Below are positions 43,568 to 55,470 of a DNA stretch of 64,000 nucleotides, piece after piece. Origin of the DNA: Axinella damicornis (taxonomy: Eukaryota; Porifera; Demospongiae; Axinellida; Axinellidae); assembly GCA_963931865.1 (NCBI GenBank), contig OZ007508.1, positions 13,638,781-13,702,780 of the forward strand, written 5' to 3'. A program made the translations under genes and the position numbers. The stretch's first letter is position 1. Each line of letters opens with the position of its first letter. The notes beneath the pieces were generated by a model. The model was given only the letters and a program-made list of their open reading frames with translations, had not been told where the DNA came from and did not search any database.

Positions 43568-46396
43568 TTACAGTACAAGTTTGCTCTTAAATAAAAACAA
43601 TGATTGAGCTGATACAGTAGACCAGGGCAGGGAATTCCACATGGATATAGCATGAGGTACAAAAGAGTACTGGAAAGAGTTAGTGTAAGCATGAGGTTGA
43701 TGGAATTGGAGAGGGTGGCTTGTACGCTGACTATAGTTTGCTCGGGGGACCAAAATACCAGAAGGGAAGGAACACAAATTATAAACAATTTTGTATAACG
43801 TACACAGTTTTAGGTGTAACCGGCGGGTAGCTAGGGAGGGAATACCTGTCAGCTCGAGGAGCTCCTGATAGCCCAGATCCCATCTTCTGGTTGCAATTTT
43901 GCATGCAAATTTTTGAATGTCCTCTAGCTTGTTTCGGTTTTTCTGGGTATGAGGGTCCCAAACTTCAGAGGCATATTCCATGTGAGGGCGAACAAGGGAT
44001 TGATAAAGCTGCACCAACGTTGTACTATCAGTGTTGCCATAAAACCGTCTATATAGCAAGCCCAGGATCCTTTTAGCTTTTGAGCATGTGGACTCGATGT
44101 GAGGTGACCATGACATGTCTGATGACAGTAACAACCCAAGGTATTTGAAGTGCTGAACTTGCTCGATATCACAACCATTTAAAGTCAGAGTAGGGGGTGT
44201 TGATGACTGACTTTTTCTTGACACTAGCATGCACTTGCACTTTGCATGATTGAAAGTTAAATAGTTAGCAGACACCCACTCTGCAACAGTGTCAATGTCT
44301 CTTTGCAAGGTGTGAAAATCACACTGCTTGGCAATTGGACGAAACAGAAGTAAGTCATCAGCATACATCACCATCCGGGTGCCATCAGAGATCGAGACAT
44401 TTGCTAGGCTGTTGATGTATATTAGAAATAAAAGGGGACCGAGCACGGATCCCTGTGGCACCCCAGAGAGTACTGGTGAGTCCCGAGATGTTTCACCACT
44501 GACTGCTACCTTCTGACATCTGCAAGTTAGGTAGTTAGATATCCAATGCAATACATGACTGTCAAGGCTCAGCTGTTGCAGTTTGCTCATCAGTTCTTTG
44601 TGGGGTACAGAGTCAAAGGCCTTTTTCAGATCAAAAAATACCGCACTGACTTCTTTTCTCTGTTCAAGAGCTGTGAGCCATTCATGGGTAGTAGACAAAA
44701 GTGCAGTTGTGGTTGACTTTCCTGTCTGAAAACCCCATTGTGCGTTGGATAGTGGGTGGTACAATTCCAGGTGCGTAGCAACTAGAGAGTAGATGTGGCG
44801 TTCTAGTAACTTGCTCAGTATACTCAGAAGAGATATTGGCCGATAGTTATTAGGAGTGGTGGCTACAGGTGATTTTGGAACAGGGACAATCAAGGATTGT
44901 TTCCAAGCAACAGGAAGCTGTCCAGAGCACAGGGATAAGTTAAACAGCTTAGTGACAGATGGAGCTATACTCCGGGCAGTATGCTTCAGCATCCGCGCTG
45001 ATATCTCGTCAGGGCCATTAGCTTTGGAAGTGTCTACAGCACGTAAGAGGCCAAGTACTTGTTGTTCTTTGCAGAGAATGTTCTCAGGACAAGCATGGTC
45101 TGGTTTGAGGGTATTGGAATCAGCATGAGTTAGAGGAGGCTGGGATGAGTTAAAACAACTGACAAAGAAAGAGTTCAGCATTTCAGCTTTGTCAGCACCA
45201 GATTGGGCAACAATATCACCATGGGAAAGAGTAGGAATTGCACTGTGGTGTTTGTTTAAGTATTTCACAGCCTTCCAAAACTTTTTAGGGTTCCTGGGAT
45301 TCAGGTTTCTGAAGAAGGTTGCCTTGGCTTTGCGAAGTTGTGAGATCACTTTATTCCGCACACGCTTGTATTTGACATGGTTTCCTGATTTTTTAGCCCG
45401 CTTGTACAAGTAATTTCTTCTCCTCATTGACTGCAACAGGTGTTTGTTCAACCATGGCAGATTATGGCAACGAGGTAAGGTTTGCTTAGGTACACACATG
45501 TTCATTATCTCTAGAAAGCGATGCTGCCACTCGTGCCAGGAAGTGTTGACATCATCAGTGACCAGTGAGTTCCAGTCAGTTGAGTCGATCAGATCACATG
45601 CCCTAGACCAGTCAGCATTGGAGTAGTTCCAGACAGTTCGTTGGAAGGAACGGGTGGTCTGAGCAGAGGTCCTCCAGTAGGTCTTAACCTGCAGTCCTAA
45701 GTGATCTGAATTGGAAAGAGGGGGGATAGTTGAGCAAGATTGTAGCAGAGATGGTGATGACATGAGTACAAGATCAATCAAAGAAGTGTGTCCATTAGGA
45801 GACACGTGGGTATGGTCTGTTACAACTTGCGATAAGCAAAAGGTATTAATGATGTTGGACAACCTAGAAAACGATGGATGCAAAGTGTTGACAAAATTTA
45901 CATTAAAATCTCCTAACAAAATAAAATTAGAAAACTGAGTGATATCTAAAACTTCCAAAAACGTACAAAGATTATCAAAAACTTCTGGAGGTGAACTGGG
46001 AGGACGGTAAAAAAGTGATATGCAAACCTTACAACAACCATTATGTACAGTAACAGTGAAAAGTTCTAGGTTGTCATGAACAATGTGTGACACCTTCACA
46101 ATATAATCGTCCAGGATGTACATGATAATGCCACCACCGTGTCTGTTCCTATCCAGCCGAAACGTCTGGTACCCTTGTATAGCAATTTCAACATCATTTA
46201 TGTCAGGACAAAGCCAGGATTCTACTATGCATATAACATCTGGACATTCAGTCTCAGCTATTGTACACAGCTCATCATGCTTTGGGACAAGACTTCTAGC
46301 ATTAAAGTAAATTATGTGTAACTGATTATAATTAGGGTTACAGTTAGGGTTGTAAGAGCTTACGCCCTCCAATGTGCAGCTTGGGTTTCTTTCTAG
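43568..46396 (-). CDS. ORF2: endonuclease and reverse transcriptase
   Basis: An open frame of over 930 codons. The APE-type endonuclease comes first: IIYFNARSL, IVESWL (Glu near residue 51), LLGDFNV (about 155) and SNSDHLGL (about 222). The reverse transcriptase follows: NYRPISLL, FFDLKKAFDSV (about 582), SGVPQGSVLGPLLF, MYADDLLLF (about 670), FKYLGL. The C-terminal region with HMEYASEVWDPHT is typical of the CR1/L2/Jockey group. No frameshift or stop was seen, so the element may be young. The frame has no ATG near its start: it opens at a stop at 46397, and a TTG lies at 46372, so initiation or readthrough is unclear. Confidence 0.9.
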   Translation of the reverse strand, partial: LERNPSCTLEGVSSYNPNCNPNYNQLHIIYFNARSLVPKHDELCTIAETECPDVICIVESWLCPDINDVEIAIQGYQTFRLDRNRHGGGIIMYILDDYIVKVSHIVHDNLELFTVTVHNGCCKVCISLFYRPPSSPPEVFDNLCTFLEVLDITQFSNFILLGDFNVNFVNTLHPSFSRLSNIINTFCLSQVVTDHTHVSPNGHTSLIDLVLMSSPSLLQSCSTIPPLSNSDHLGLQVKTYWRTSAQTTRSFQRTVWNYSNADWSRACDLIDSTDWNSLVTDDVNTSWHEWQHRFLEIMNMCVPKQTLPRCHNLPWLNKHLLQSMRRRNYLYKRAKKSGNHVKYKRVRNKVISQLRKAKATFFRNLNPRNPKKFWKAVKYLNKHHSAIPTLSHGDIVAQSGADKAEMLNSFFVSCFNSSQPPLTHADSNTLKPDHACPENILCKEQQVLGLLRAVDTSKANGPDEISARMLKHTARSIAPSVTKLFNLSLCSGQLPVAWKQSLIVPVPKSPVATTPNNYRPISLLSILSKLLERHIYSLVATHLELYHPLSNAQWGFQTGKSTTTALLSTTHEWLTALEQRKEVSAVFFDLKKAFDSVPHKELMSKLQQLSLDSHVLHWISNYLTCRCQKVAVSGETSRDSPVLSGVPQGSVLGPLLFLIYINSLANVSISDGTRMVMYADDLLLFRPIAKQCDFHTLQRDIDTVAEWVSANYLTFNHAKCKCMLVSRKSQSSTPPTLTLNGCDIEQVQHFKYLGLLLSSDMSWSPHIESTCSKAKRILGLLYRRFYGNTDSTTLVQLYQSLVRPHMEYASEVWDPHTQKNRNKLEDIQKFACKIATRRWDLGYQELLELTGIPSLATRRLHLKLCTLYKIVYNLCSFPSGILVPRANYSQRTSHPLQFHQPHAYTNSFQYSFVPHAISMWNSLPWSTVSAQSLFLFKSKLVL

Positions 46397-46399
46397 TCA

Positions 46400-46738
46400 G
46401 TTCAATTGAGCGCCATCAGGTACTTGATCGGAGCTGGTGTTCTGCAGGGTCTCAGATGATTCTAGTGAGATAGGAATATCGGGAGTGACTGGTGGAGCAA
46501 TCTCGACATCTGCAGGCTCTCTGTTGCTAGGAAGTTGGGCGGGCAGATCACCTGCAGACCCTGGTGTACTGGTCTGTGGGTGATTGGGTTCACCATCACA
46601 GTATGAGAAGACTGGCTCTAGAGACCAGTTGGTTTGAAGTTTAACTGCGCTCCAGCTCAATGCTAGTTGGTCTAGGGCAGATTCGTCCGCAGAGATAACA
46701 AACCACCATTTAGAAATGTAGAACTGAAAGTAAGAAAC
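46400..46738 (-). CDS. ORF1 C-terminal part, in frame with ORF2 across one stop
   Basis: Open frame containing KWWFVISADESALDQLALSW and WSLEPVFSYCDGE followed by a Pro/Ser-rich tail; the Trp-Trp motif near its start recurs in ORF1-like proteins of invertebrate CR1-type elements. It ends with TGA at 46399-46397 and the next codons run straight into ORF2 in the same frame. The start is not determined; a possible acceptor (CTTTCAG) lies at the border with the flanking block. Confidence 0.5.
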
Positions 46739-47151
46739 TGTTTCATGTTTATAGCCTTGGAGTACTTGATCAAGTTAGAGGAGTCCTCAAAAGAGAATGT
46801 TGTGTAAGGCCATTCCTACCACCAGTATTTGGAAATGAGGCTAGCTAGCTACATTTGCATAAATGCCTCAAGTATTTTCCATTATGATTTAGCCAGACAT
46901 CAGCCGCGGGGAACTGGCTGGCTGTGCCACCGTTGTGGTAAACCCCAAACTTGGCTTCTTGTAGAACTGAAAGTAAGCAACTGTTTCATGTTTATAGCCT
47001 TGGAGTACTTGATCAAGTTAGAGGAGTCCTCAAAAGAGATCGAATGTTGTGTAAGGCCATTCCTACTGCCAGTATTTGGAAATGAGGCTAGCTAGCTACA
47101 TTTGCATAAATGCCTCAAGTATTTTCCATTATGATTTAGCCAGACATCAGC
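46719..47151. repeat. Tandem duplication of 242 bp next to the retrotransposon
   Basis: Block Y (46719-46904) recurs as 46961-47151 with few differences (a 4-base TCGA insertion). Between them, block X' (46906-46960) equals 43425-43478 on the other side of the element. So the order is X, element, Y, X', Y'. Confidence 0.85.
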
Positions 47152-47404
47152 CACCTCATTCCTATGCCTACGGCTTTGCGAATAGCTAGCTATGTTGCAA
47201 TGAAAAGCTGGATAGAAAGAAACCTTGCAGCCAACTAACTGCAATCACAGCTGTTTGATTGACTGGTTATGATAACCACACACTGACCCTAAGCTCACTC
47301 ATACTACAACCTACGTATGAAACATCTGCGGCACTGCAGTTGGCATTGAGAGAGCATTCTGCGTGGCATTGAGAAAGAACTCGTGCGTCAGCTCTCATCT
47401 GCTT

Positions 47405-47970
47405 CTGACACTCCAATCTGGTCACTCTCTCTGCCTGTCACCGTCTGACACCCCAACCTGGTCACACTCTCTCTGCCTGTCACCATGTGACACTCCAATC
47501 TGGTCAATCTCTCTGCCCGTCACCGTCTGACACCCCAATCTGGTCCCTCTCTCTGCCCGTCACCGTCTGACACCCCAACCTGGTCACACTCTCCCTGCCT
47601 GTAACCATCTGACATCCCAATCTGGTCACTCTCTCTGCCCGTCACCGTCTGTCACCCCAACCTGGTCACACTCTCTCTGCCTGTCACCATCTGACACCCC
47701 AATCTGGTCACTCTCTCTGCCTGTCACTGTCTGACACCCCAACCTGGTCACACTCTCTCACCATCTGACACTCCAATCTGGTCAATCTCTCTGCCCATCA
47801 CCGTCTGACACCCCAATCTGGTCACTCTCTCTGCCTGTCACCGTCTGACACCCCAACCTGGTCACTCTCTCTGCCTGTCACCATCTGACACTCCTCTCTC
47901 TGCCTGTCACCATCTGACACTCCAACCTCTCTCTGCCTGTCACCGTCTGACATTCCAACCTCTCTCTGCA
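47405..47970. repeat. 39-41-bp minisatellite, about 14 copies
   Basis: Unit of the form CTCTCTCTGCCTGTCACCGT plus CTGACACCCCAACCTGGTCAC with deletions. It is related to the 31-bp array at 8821-9600 and, like it, lies upstream of a PH-Btk copy. Confidence 0.85.
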
Positions 47971-48415
47971 TGCCACTCACACCATAGTTTGGTCTGGTAT
48001 ATCTTGTTGCCAGATGAAACTTGCCAAGTTGTGATGCATATGGTTGTGTGTGGCTACAATGCGTGTTGACAGTTGTGCTTCATATATGTACATAGTTACA
48101 TGGCAATTAAAGACATTGTTCTGTTAACATAGATTCTATAGCTTGTCATGCATGCAATTCCTAGCCCTTGAAATTTTGTCCTTCCCAACTAAGATGCTAA
48201 AATTAATGCAACTATATGATTAATTCAATTTTACGAAGTATGCAGCTGAAGAGTCACATGCTTTGTAGCTACTTGTCTCACATATTTCTCTTAACATGAA
48301 CTCTTTTAGTTATAGATACACAGCAAATTCCATAAAACCTGGTATTCAGGCAGGTGGGTGGTGGTACTAGGGTATCAGTATCGGTGTTGGTCTCAGTATT
48401 GGTGTTGGTCTCAAT
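47971..48415. other. No gene; lead-in of the third PH-Btk copy
   Basis: AT-rich sequence resembling the intron upstream of the acidic linker in copies A and B. A short GGTATCAG/TTGGTCTC tandem lies at 48370-48420. Confidence 0.4.
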
Positions 48416-48421
48416 GTACTA

Positions 48422-49503
48422 GTGAAGAGGAGGAGGAAGAGGAGGAGGAAGAGGAGGAGGAAGATGAGGAGGAAGTGGCTTTTGGTGTCCATGAGACTGA
48501 CAAAAGAGAAGCAAGGACAAGACAGCTCCTCAGTTCAGAGGATCCCAACACAAGGAGTTCATGTAGGGTCCCACCGATACTGGTCTCAGTACCAGCCAGT
48601 GGTGAGGTATCGGGTATCGGCTATTGGAATTCTGATGATTTAATTGCCCTATCACATGCGTCTGACTGAGCGCTTGCAATTGCTCGAGAAATCAATGGTG
48701 GCCATTTCACTGATTCAGCATTTCTATTGTAGCCAAGAGGGACGTTTCCATTGGACCATGTCAAGATTGTGGAGGTTGTTCACTGGCATTCTTTTGGTCC
48801 TAGCTACCTGTTTCTTCCAGGTCGGTTCAACTGTAATGTAGTCCTGCTACATTTCATTGATGAACAGCCTTTCACTCACAGATTGTCGATGACAAGGAAC
48901 AGATGTACTTTGCTTCCCAAACCTATCAGGAGAGACAACAATGGACTGAAGCATTCAGAAAGGGTAAGGAGACCAACATATATGTATGTATATTTATCTG
49001 TATAGTCTTGCCTACTAACTATTACTAATTGATTCCTCTTTACCGTTGTATGAAGCTGCACTGAATTACAGTACCAGAATGCTGTCTCACTACCACTGGG
49101 GAGCATATGAAAAGGACAAGAGTACCGACAGGATATGCCAAAGATGTCACCCTGCATGTGGGGACAGGTATGTATCATGCCTTTCACTTCTGATGACGTG
49201 TACTCACTAGTGTACAGCTTGGGTTTTTTGTACTCTCTTCACTCTCGCCCCTGATGATGACTGCAGTTGAAACAGCGCCTAATTTTTAACAGTCTATTCC
49301 ATTTATGCAGAAGCCTACTGAGTAGCCACCACTTTGACGCTTGATTTTATTCATGTGGAGAGCTATATAGTAGATGGTTAGCGAATCATGATCAGGAGTG
49401 AGTTATTCCATAGTAGCTAGCTACCCCTCTGCATTCCTTGTGCTCTGCAGGGTGACTGCTCATGTCTGTCTGCTGACCTTAAATGGCAACCGTGTGCATG
49501 TTG
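48422..49503 (+). pseudogene. Truncated third PH-Btk copy (copy C)
   Basis: Contains the acidic linker (48422 to about 48561, expanded GAG/GAA run), the second and third PH exons (48733-48820, 48882-48963), the Btk exon (49056-49167) and one further exon (49451-49503, VTAHVCLLTLNGNRVHV). The first PH exon is missing. 48733-48820 has 4 extra bases, breaking the frame into the next exon. The Btk exon has lost 24 bases in frame that encoded the Cys pair (GLEE...WSCC part) and gained 4 near its end. Confidence 0.65.
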
Positions 49504-49509
49504 GTAAGT

Positions 49510-52225
49510 CTCTTTAATTTACCACTCAAGACCATAGATTTCAGCTAGCCTGACATGCACCATAGCAGTCAGTTGCGGTTACTGCAACTCAAGAGAGGGA
49601 ACCTAGGTTGACATGCTAAGAATGCGGACTATGCTATGATTTATTGCGCTTAGCTAAAGAAGCATGCAGGTTTGAACTGCACTGACATCCAAAATGAACA
49701 TTAAAAGGAGTGGTTATGCTCAATTATCAATGCTACACATGTGATCCCCGTCAACATTATAATGCACCACTTTCAGAGAAAGTGTTTGCCCTGTTACCTA
49801 AAGTCAAGCTCACTGATGTGGTGTATAACGCAGGCCCCATATATGGAAGAGGGTAGTACGCAGGCTTCACTCCCTAGCGAAAGAGTACATATATAGGACA
49901 CATGTTTACATAAGTAGCTAGTCTATAACCACAGAGCTTCTGGTAGCGGGATTTACTGGAAAAAGGATATTACAGGTTTGATTGGAGTGCTATTCTTGGA
50001 ATATATGGACCTTCCTGGAATGTGACCTTCCTGGAATGTGACCTTCCTGGAATGTGACCTTCCTGGAATGTCTAAACTTAAACATACATGATTGGTATCC
50101 AGAGATGGGAGGAGATTACGTCATGATATGATAGGCTTAACTACTGGATCAACAGGCACATACAGGTGTAGCATTAATGAGATTCATAGATGGTGAGAAT
50201 GGGCCCTCAAATGGCCTAGAATTGCACTGCGTGCCACTTTGGGATGGTTTGCTGATTTTTAATGAGATTCAGTGATCCTCCATGCACATATTAACCCACC
50301 AAGACAACACATTTTCATGCATTTAGTGCACACCACTTTCGTAGGTACTCCTCTCCCACAGCATTTGCTCCTCAACGGCCAAACTTGGTGGGGCCCGCAC
50401 ACATGGAGAGACCCCTCTGGCAATACCATTAATGATATTCATGACCCCCCACAAGCCCAGCAATCGGAGGTCAAAGGTGGATGTCAGCCGGATTTTCGCC
50501 CAGCATTTCCCTAACTTGGGCCAGATCTGACTGATGGCACACCTTACACCACCAATTTGCATGTTTTCTTGAGGCCCTGGGTGGGGTCTAAAAATCCTTG
50601 GGTCGATGAATCTCATTACAATCAAAAAACGCCCGTGAAGGGGGGGCTGCCGCCCCCCCTTCGATGTCCCTAGGCCCTCTGAAGCCTTTTTGGTCTCTCT
50701 TTGGACTGACGAGAAGCCCTACAAGTGCATAGGGTCTAAATGACGTCCCCATTGACGTCTATAGGGGCTTAGAGGGTTAATTCTATAAGTTGGTCATACA
50801 TGGACAATCAAACTAATGACTGTATAATTATGTGAACGAAGTCCTGTTACCTAGGATAATTATATTTGCGTCAAGTGGCTATTATAGCCTTCAAACCACC
50901 CCCATGTTCCCAGGCCGTAGGAGAAACGTTTCTATTATATGGCCTGGTAACTTGGCTGGCAATAGAATATTTCTATGGTTATAATAAATTAAGTCTGAGG
51001 GTCCATGGGGTTCTCATCCCTTTTACCCTTTCTTCCCCCATACCCACACCACCTTCACCTCGATCCCTTGATCCCTCTCTCCTTCCTCCTCTTCTCCAGG
51101 GAGTGGTGCATGGCTCATTTGATAACAGCTGTGGTGGCAAAGGAGGTCCCGGCGGCGGTGACCAGCATTTCTTCATGAGGCCGTGAATCAGCGATCGATC
51201 GAGTCTTGTGAGTCTGCAGTTTGCATTTTATATGAGAATGAGACTCATAGAAACTCATATCAGATGTAGCTACCATGAAGCCAATTTCATCTGTGATATA
51301 TACTTCTTCCATGAATAGTGTTGAAACCAAAGGGGTGAATTACCTCTACCTTAATTGAGCCCTCTATAAACAATACACCCATCCCACATCATCATGCATG
51401 ATACCGGAAGTGATCCATGCTGGAGTTGAGTGGGTCCGCATGGGACCGAGACTATGGTTATGGATGCTGGGGATTGCATGCATGCGAAAATAAACTTATG
51501 ACTGTCATAATTATACACAACATCATAACACAAGTTCAACTACCAACCAATCACATACACTAAAGCCAATTTCCATTGCATATTATGTATACAGAGTTTC
51601 TTCTAAAAGTGCATGCAAGTACACAGTGCTATGCTATGGGATGCATGTGTTCACATGTGCAGTTTTGATGCCAGTGATCACAGACTCTCAGTAGCTTTCT
51701 ACACAAATGCATTACACCAAGTGCAATTAAATTCCCCAGTTCCCAGTTCGGCATCAAATTAGTGTTTCCTGTACCCACGCATGCGCAGTAGTTGCATCCA
51801 TCTTGCATCCTGTTCTCAGGTACATGCAGTGCCCCCATTGTCACAGCTTTTAGTTTCCATCACTTAATTTACTTACGAAAACCTGGTTGTTGACCAATGA
51901 ACAAGGCTTGTTCCCTTTATCTAACCTCAGAAGACAATGTGACAACAGACATGCAAACAGATACCTACAGGTCTTAGTGTGCAGGTATAGATAGCTTATC
52001 AGAATCAATGAAGCAGATCTTGCAGGCCTAGGCCTTCTACAATTCTAGCCAGATGCCATTAGGAATGAGGCTAAAGGCTGCATGACAACATGAGCTAATA
52101 GTCCTTGACAGAATGAAATCTGGCAATTTATGTTGTAAGGTGATTGATGCAGAACCAGCATCTGAATAGTACTGCATGTGAATTCACTACCCATGCAGTG
52201 TCCAAGCAGCAATTTAGGGAAATAC
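49510..52225. other. No gene; repeat-rich intergenic stretch
   Basis: 50006-50075 is a 16-bp tandem of the type GTGACCTTCCTGGAAT (four copies). 50366-50515 is the repeat shared with 5390-5530. 50902-50960 has ends similar to CCCAGGCC/GGCCTGG. 51395-51455 carries a GGGACCGAGAC element end. 51850-52090 resembles 41960-42230. Short open frames only. Confidence 0.4.
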
Positions 52226-52229
52226 TTTG

Positions 52230-52820
52230 TCCTTTGACCAATTAGTCTGAATGAAGGCATTGCCTATCCATTTTAGCCAGATCCTCCTTCTTCCATCTTC
52301 ATGTATGTGGGGATTGATCTTGGAGCATGGCAGGACTACTAGTACGAACATCCTTCACCTCAATTCCGTTGAGACAAGGATATCACAAGTATATAACAAT
52401 GGCTGCTCATGGCTTCACTACCTTCTTGTTAGGGAATTAACAATTGCTAGAGGTTCATCAGATCGCATAATCTTAATCAGCTATTGGCTCCAATCCCTTG
52501 CACGGAGAAGGCTGTGTTTCAGGAATTTAAATGTTCTTACAGCAAGTTGATTATCAGCAACCTATTCTTTATTGACATTAAAACACAATGTCTCAGTAGC
52601 TCCACAAATAATTCTATTTCAGTCTCCGTCATGCAGTAGTTGGCTCTTGTTCTTCACAACCTCTGGCTGTCACCAGAAATTAAGTCTAGCTTCCACTCCC
52701 CAATCTGCAGCTTTGGTTGGCACTTTTGGTGTGGCTGTGTGAACCAATGAGAATAGTATAGTTGAACACTTTGGCACTACTATTTCTCAAGGTCAGGCTT
52801 CCAGCAATAATTTAGGGGCT
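52230..52820. repeat. Inverted partner of 16805-17480
   Basis: See the partner. It lacks the TA-target insertion present there, giving an empty site near 52330. Confidence 0.7.
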
Positions 52821-53050
52821 AAATATATCTTCACATAGAGTCAAGTAGGGCACCAGAAGTCATGCATAAACCATTCCCACATATCTTCTCTGTTATCTAT
52901 TACGCCGCACTCCTGGTAGCCATTGCAATCCCGGATGTGACTTGCCGTAGCGCAATTAAGCTAGTATTAGTTCATAGTTAGGATATATGATTTTGCCTAC
53001 TTACAGGCTTTTGCATGCATGGATGGTCATTCACATTTCAGATTCATTCA

Positions 53051-55470
53051 TCAATACATTAAGATTTTAACCGTGTGTGTGTCTGTCTGTCTGTCTGTGT
53101 GTAACGGAAGTGGGATGTTCGTGGGGCGGGACTAGACTATAGTGACGCGCGACCTTCATACTTCAATTTACTGAACCTTGAACTCTGCGTAGAATGTTCG
53201 AGAATAGTGGACATGGCTGGAATCTTCCAGAACAGCTGGCGGGGAGCAGCAGCCAAAGTGGACGCAATTGGGGAGCAGCAGACGAAGCAGACGCCATCGG
53301 GGAGCAGAGTTGAAGCAGACGCAATCGGGGAGCAGCAGCCAAAGCGGGGCGGATGCAATCGGGGAGCAGTTGAAACGGACGCAATCGAGAGCAGCAGCTG
53401 AAGCGGTCACAAGCGGCGAGAAGCGGATGCAAGCAGGGAGCTCAGCAGCAGTTGAAACAGATCAATGCAATCGCACGGGGAGCAGCAACTGAAGCGGACA
53501 CAATCGGGGAGCAGCAGCTCTGCACAGAGAGCTATCCGGCACCAGATTACTCACATAGGCGAATGACGGGGAAGTAGCTGAGCGAGTGAAGCGAGTGAAG
53601 CTACTTGTAATAATTATCATTGTGGTGCATGACGAAAATATGAGGATCAAGGTTACACTCCTGGTAGGGGAAAAAGTGTGCCACGTAATGTAATGTAATG
53701 TAAATAACAGCAAGCAGGAAAGGTCTACAGAGATTCTGACTACACCGTCGTGATCGCTGTCATGTAGTGACACAACCGCACAATAATTGTGGTGAAACTC
53801 ACCTTGGTGGTGGAGATACAAGCGATTTTGTTGTGCCGTTGGCCGCCATTGCTCGAGCGCTCTCTTTGACTTTCATTGCCAGTACAGCCCTCGGGAAAGG
53901 CACACGAAGGTTCTGACAATCGTTGTCGTTCATTGACGCTTACATGCCAAAACTCACCGTGCTGTCGAAGTTGTGAGCGCTGTGATAATTTCTAGCCTTC
54001 CCTTTGGCAGGCCGCCATTTGAGTGAGCGTGGTTGCCACGTGGCATGGGAACGAACTGCAATACTTGGCGTGTGCTACGGCGAGTCCCAACCGGAGTTGC
54101 AACGGCTACCAATAATCAAGAGAATAATACAAAGCTAAGGATTTAAATAATCAAACTTCACAGCACGCAGGATTGGCCTACAAAGATTCTGACTACACCG
54201 TCGTGATTGCTACCATGCAGTGACACAAACGTATATAATTGTGCTGAAACTCTCCTTGGCGCTTTTGTTCTGCCGTCGTCCGCCATTGCTTGATTGCTCT
54301 CTTCGACATTGGTTGCCAGTACAGCTCTTACGAAGGGCCCACAAAGATCCTGACCACACAGCCGTGATCGCTGTCGCTCACTGACGCTTACGTGCCGAAA
54401 CTCACCGTGCTGGCAAAGTTGTGAGCGCTGTAACAGGGGCGTAGCTAGGATTTGGAGACTGAGGAGGCATATGAGTTGTCAGCGTGCGGGAAGTGCGTGG
54501 CGAAATTTTCGAGCTAATTAATTATTCATGAGTTAATTCATTACTTCCGCAGTGCAGTTGCTCTACAGCAATATGCCGGTGCCCTGACTGTCCCAGATTT
54601 GCAGCACTATCCATGTTAAGACTTAAGAGTATATACGCCAGCTCATGGTCAGCCTAGCTCTAGCCTCGTTCCCAGGCCTGGGAACGACTAGCCTAGCTCC
54701 TGTCTCTGTCATCAGATCGAACGCACATTGTACGTGGTGTGTGCGAGGATCTAGGACTCCGGACATGTGTCAGAAAAGCGAGGAGGCAACTGCCTCCTCT
54801 GCCTCAATGCTAGTTACGCCCATGTGTAATAATAATTTCTGGTCTTCCCTTTGGCCTCCATTGCTAGCGATCGACTGACCGTGGTTGCAACGTGGCATGA
54901 GCATTAATTTTATTGGAACAAACTGCAATACTTAGCATGCGCTACGGTGAGTCGAAACTGGGGTTGCAATGGCTACCAGGAGTGCAATTGCCCCTCGGAT
55001 AAGGATAAGAGTTATCATAACAAGTAGCTGAGCTCGCTTCGCTCGCTCAGCTACTTCCCCCTCGTTCGCCTACCGTGCGTAATCTGGCGCCGGACAGCTC
55101 TCTGTGCAGAGCTGCTTCCCGATTGCGTCTGGTTCAGCTGCTGCTCGCCGCTTGCGTCCGCTTCAGCTGCTGCTCCCAGGCCCGATTGCGGCATCCGCTT
55201 CAACTGCTGCTCCCCGTTTGCCTCCGCTTCCAGCTGCTGCTCGCCCGATTACATCCGCTTCGACTGCTGGTCCCCGATTGCGCTTGCCGGATTCCAGCCC
55301 ATGCCCAGGCCCAATGTTCTCGAACATTCTTCGCGGAGTTCGAGGTTCAGTAAATAAATTAAAGTACGAAGGTCGCGCGTCACTATAGTCTAGTCCCGCC
55401 CCACGAACATCCCACTTCCATCACTCACAGACACACACACACACACACGTTAAAATCTTAATATATTGAT
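53051..55470. mobile_element. 2.4-kb fold-back element with 450-500-bp arms
   Basis: The left arm begins TCAATACATTAAGATTTTAA (53051) and the right arm ends with its complement (about 55470). Arms share GAAGTGGGATGTTCGTGGGG and a block of CAATCGGGGAGCAGCAG-type repeats of variable number. The middle (53.6-55.0 kb) holds inverted copies of the repeat at 4090-4432. No transposase recognised. Confidence 0.75.
54434..54824. mobile_element. hAT-like element with 5-bp target duplication TGTAA
   Basis: Ends CAGGGGCGTAGCTAG and CTAGTTACGCCCATG; TGTAA at 54429-54433 and 54825-54829. It is nested in the fold-back element: the interrupted GTGAGCGCTGT / AATAATTTCT sequence is continuous in the related repeat at 53965-53985. 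It in turn contains a minimal GCCTCG palindrome at 54663-54686. Confidence 0.8.

Larger units (their letters stand above)
43479..46904 (-). mobile_element. CR1/L2-type non-LTR retrotransposon, nearly full length
   Basis: Minus-strand element with an ORF1-like C-terminal part, an intact ORF2 and an A-rich 3' end (43479-43500, TTTATAAACAAAAAA in the coding sense). The 5' limit is unclear because the flanking block 46719-46904 is also present without the element at 46961-47151. Non-LTR elements of this type insert by target-primed reverse transcription. Confidence 0.8.

Noticed and set aside
47405..47970. CRISPR-like spaced repeat
   Set aside because: Units are contiguous with point differences and no unique spacers; surrounding genes are eukaryotic with introns.
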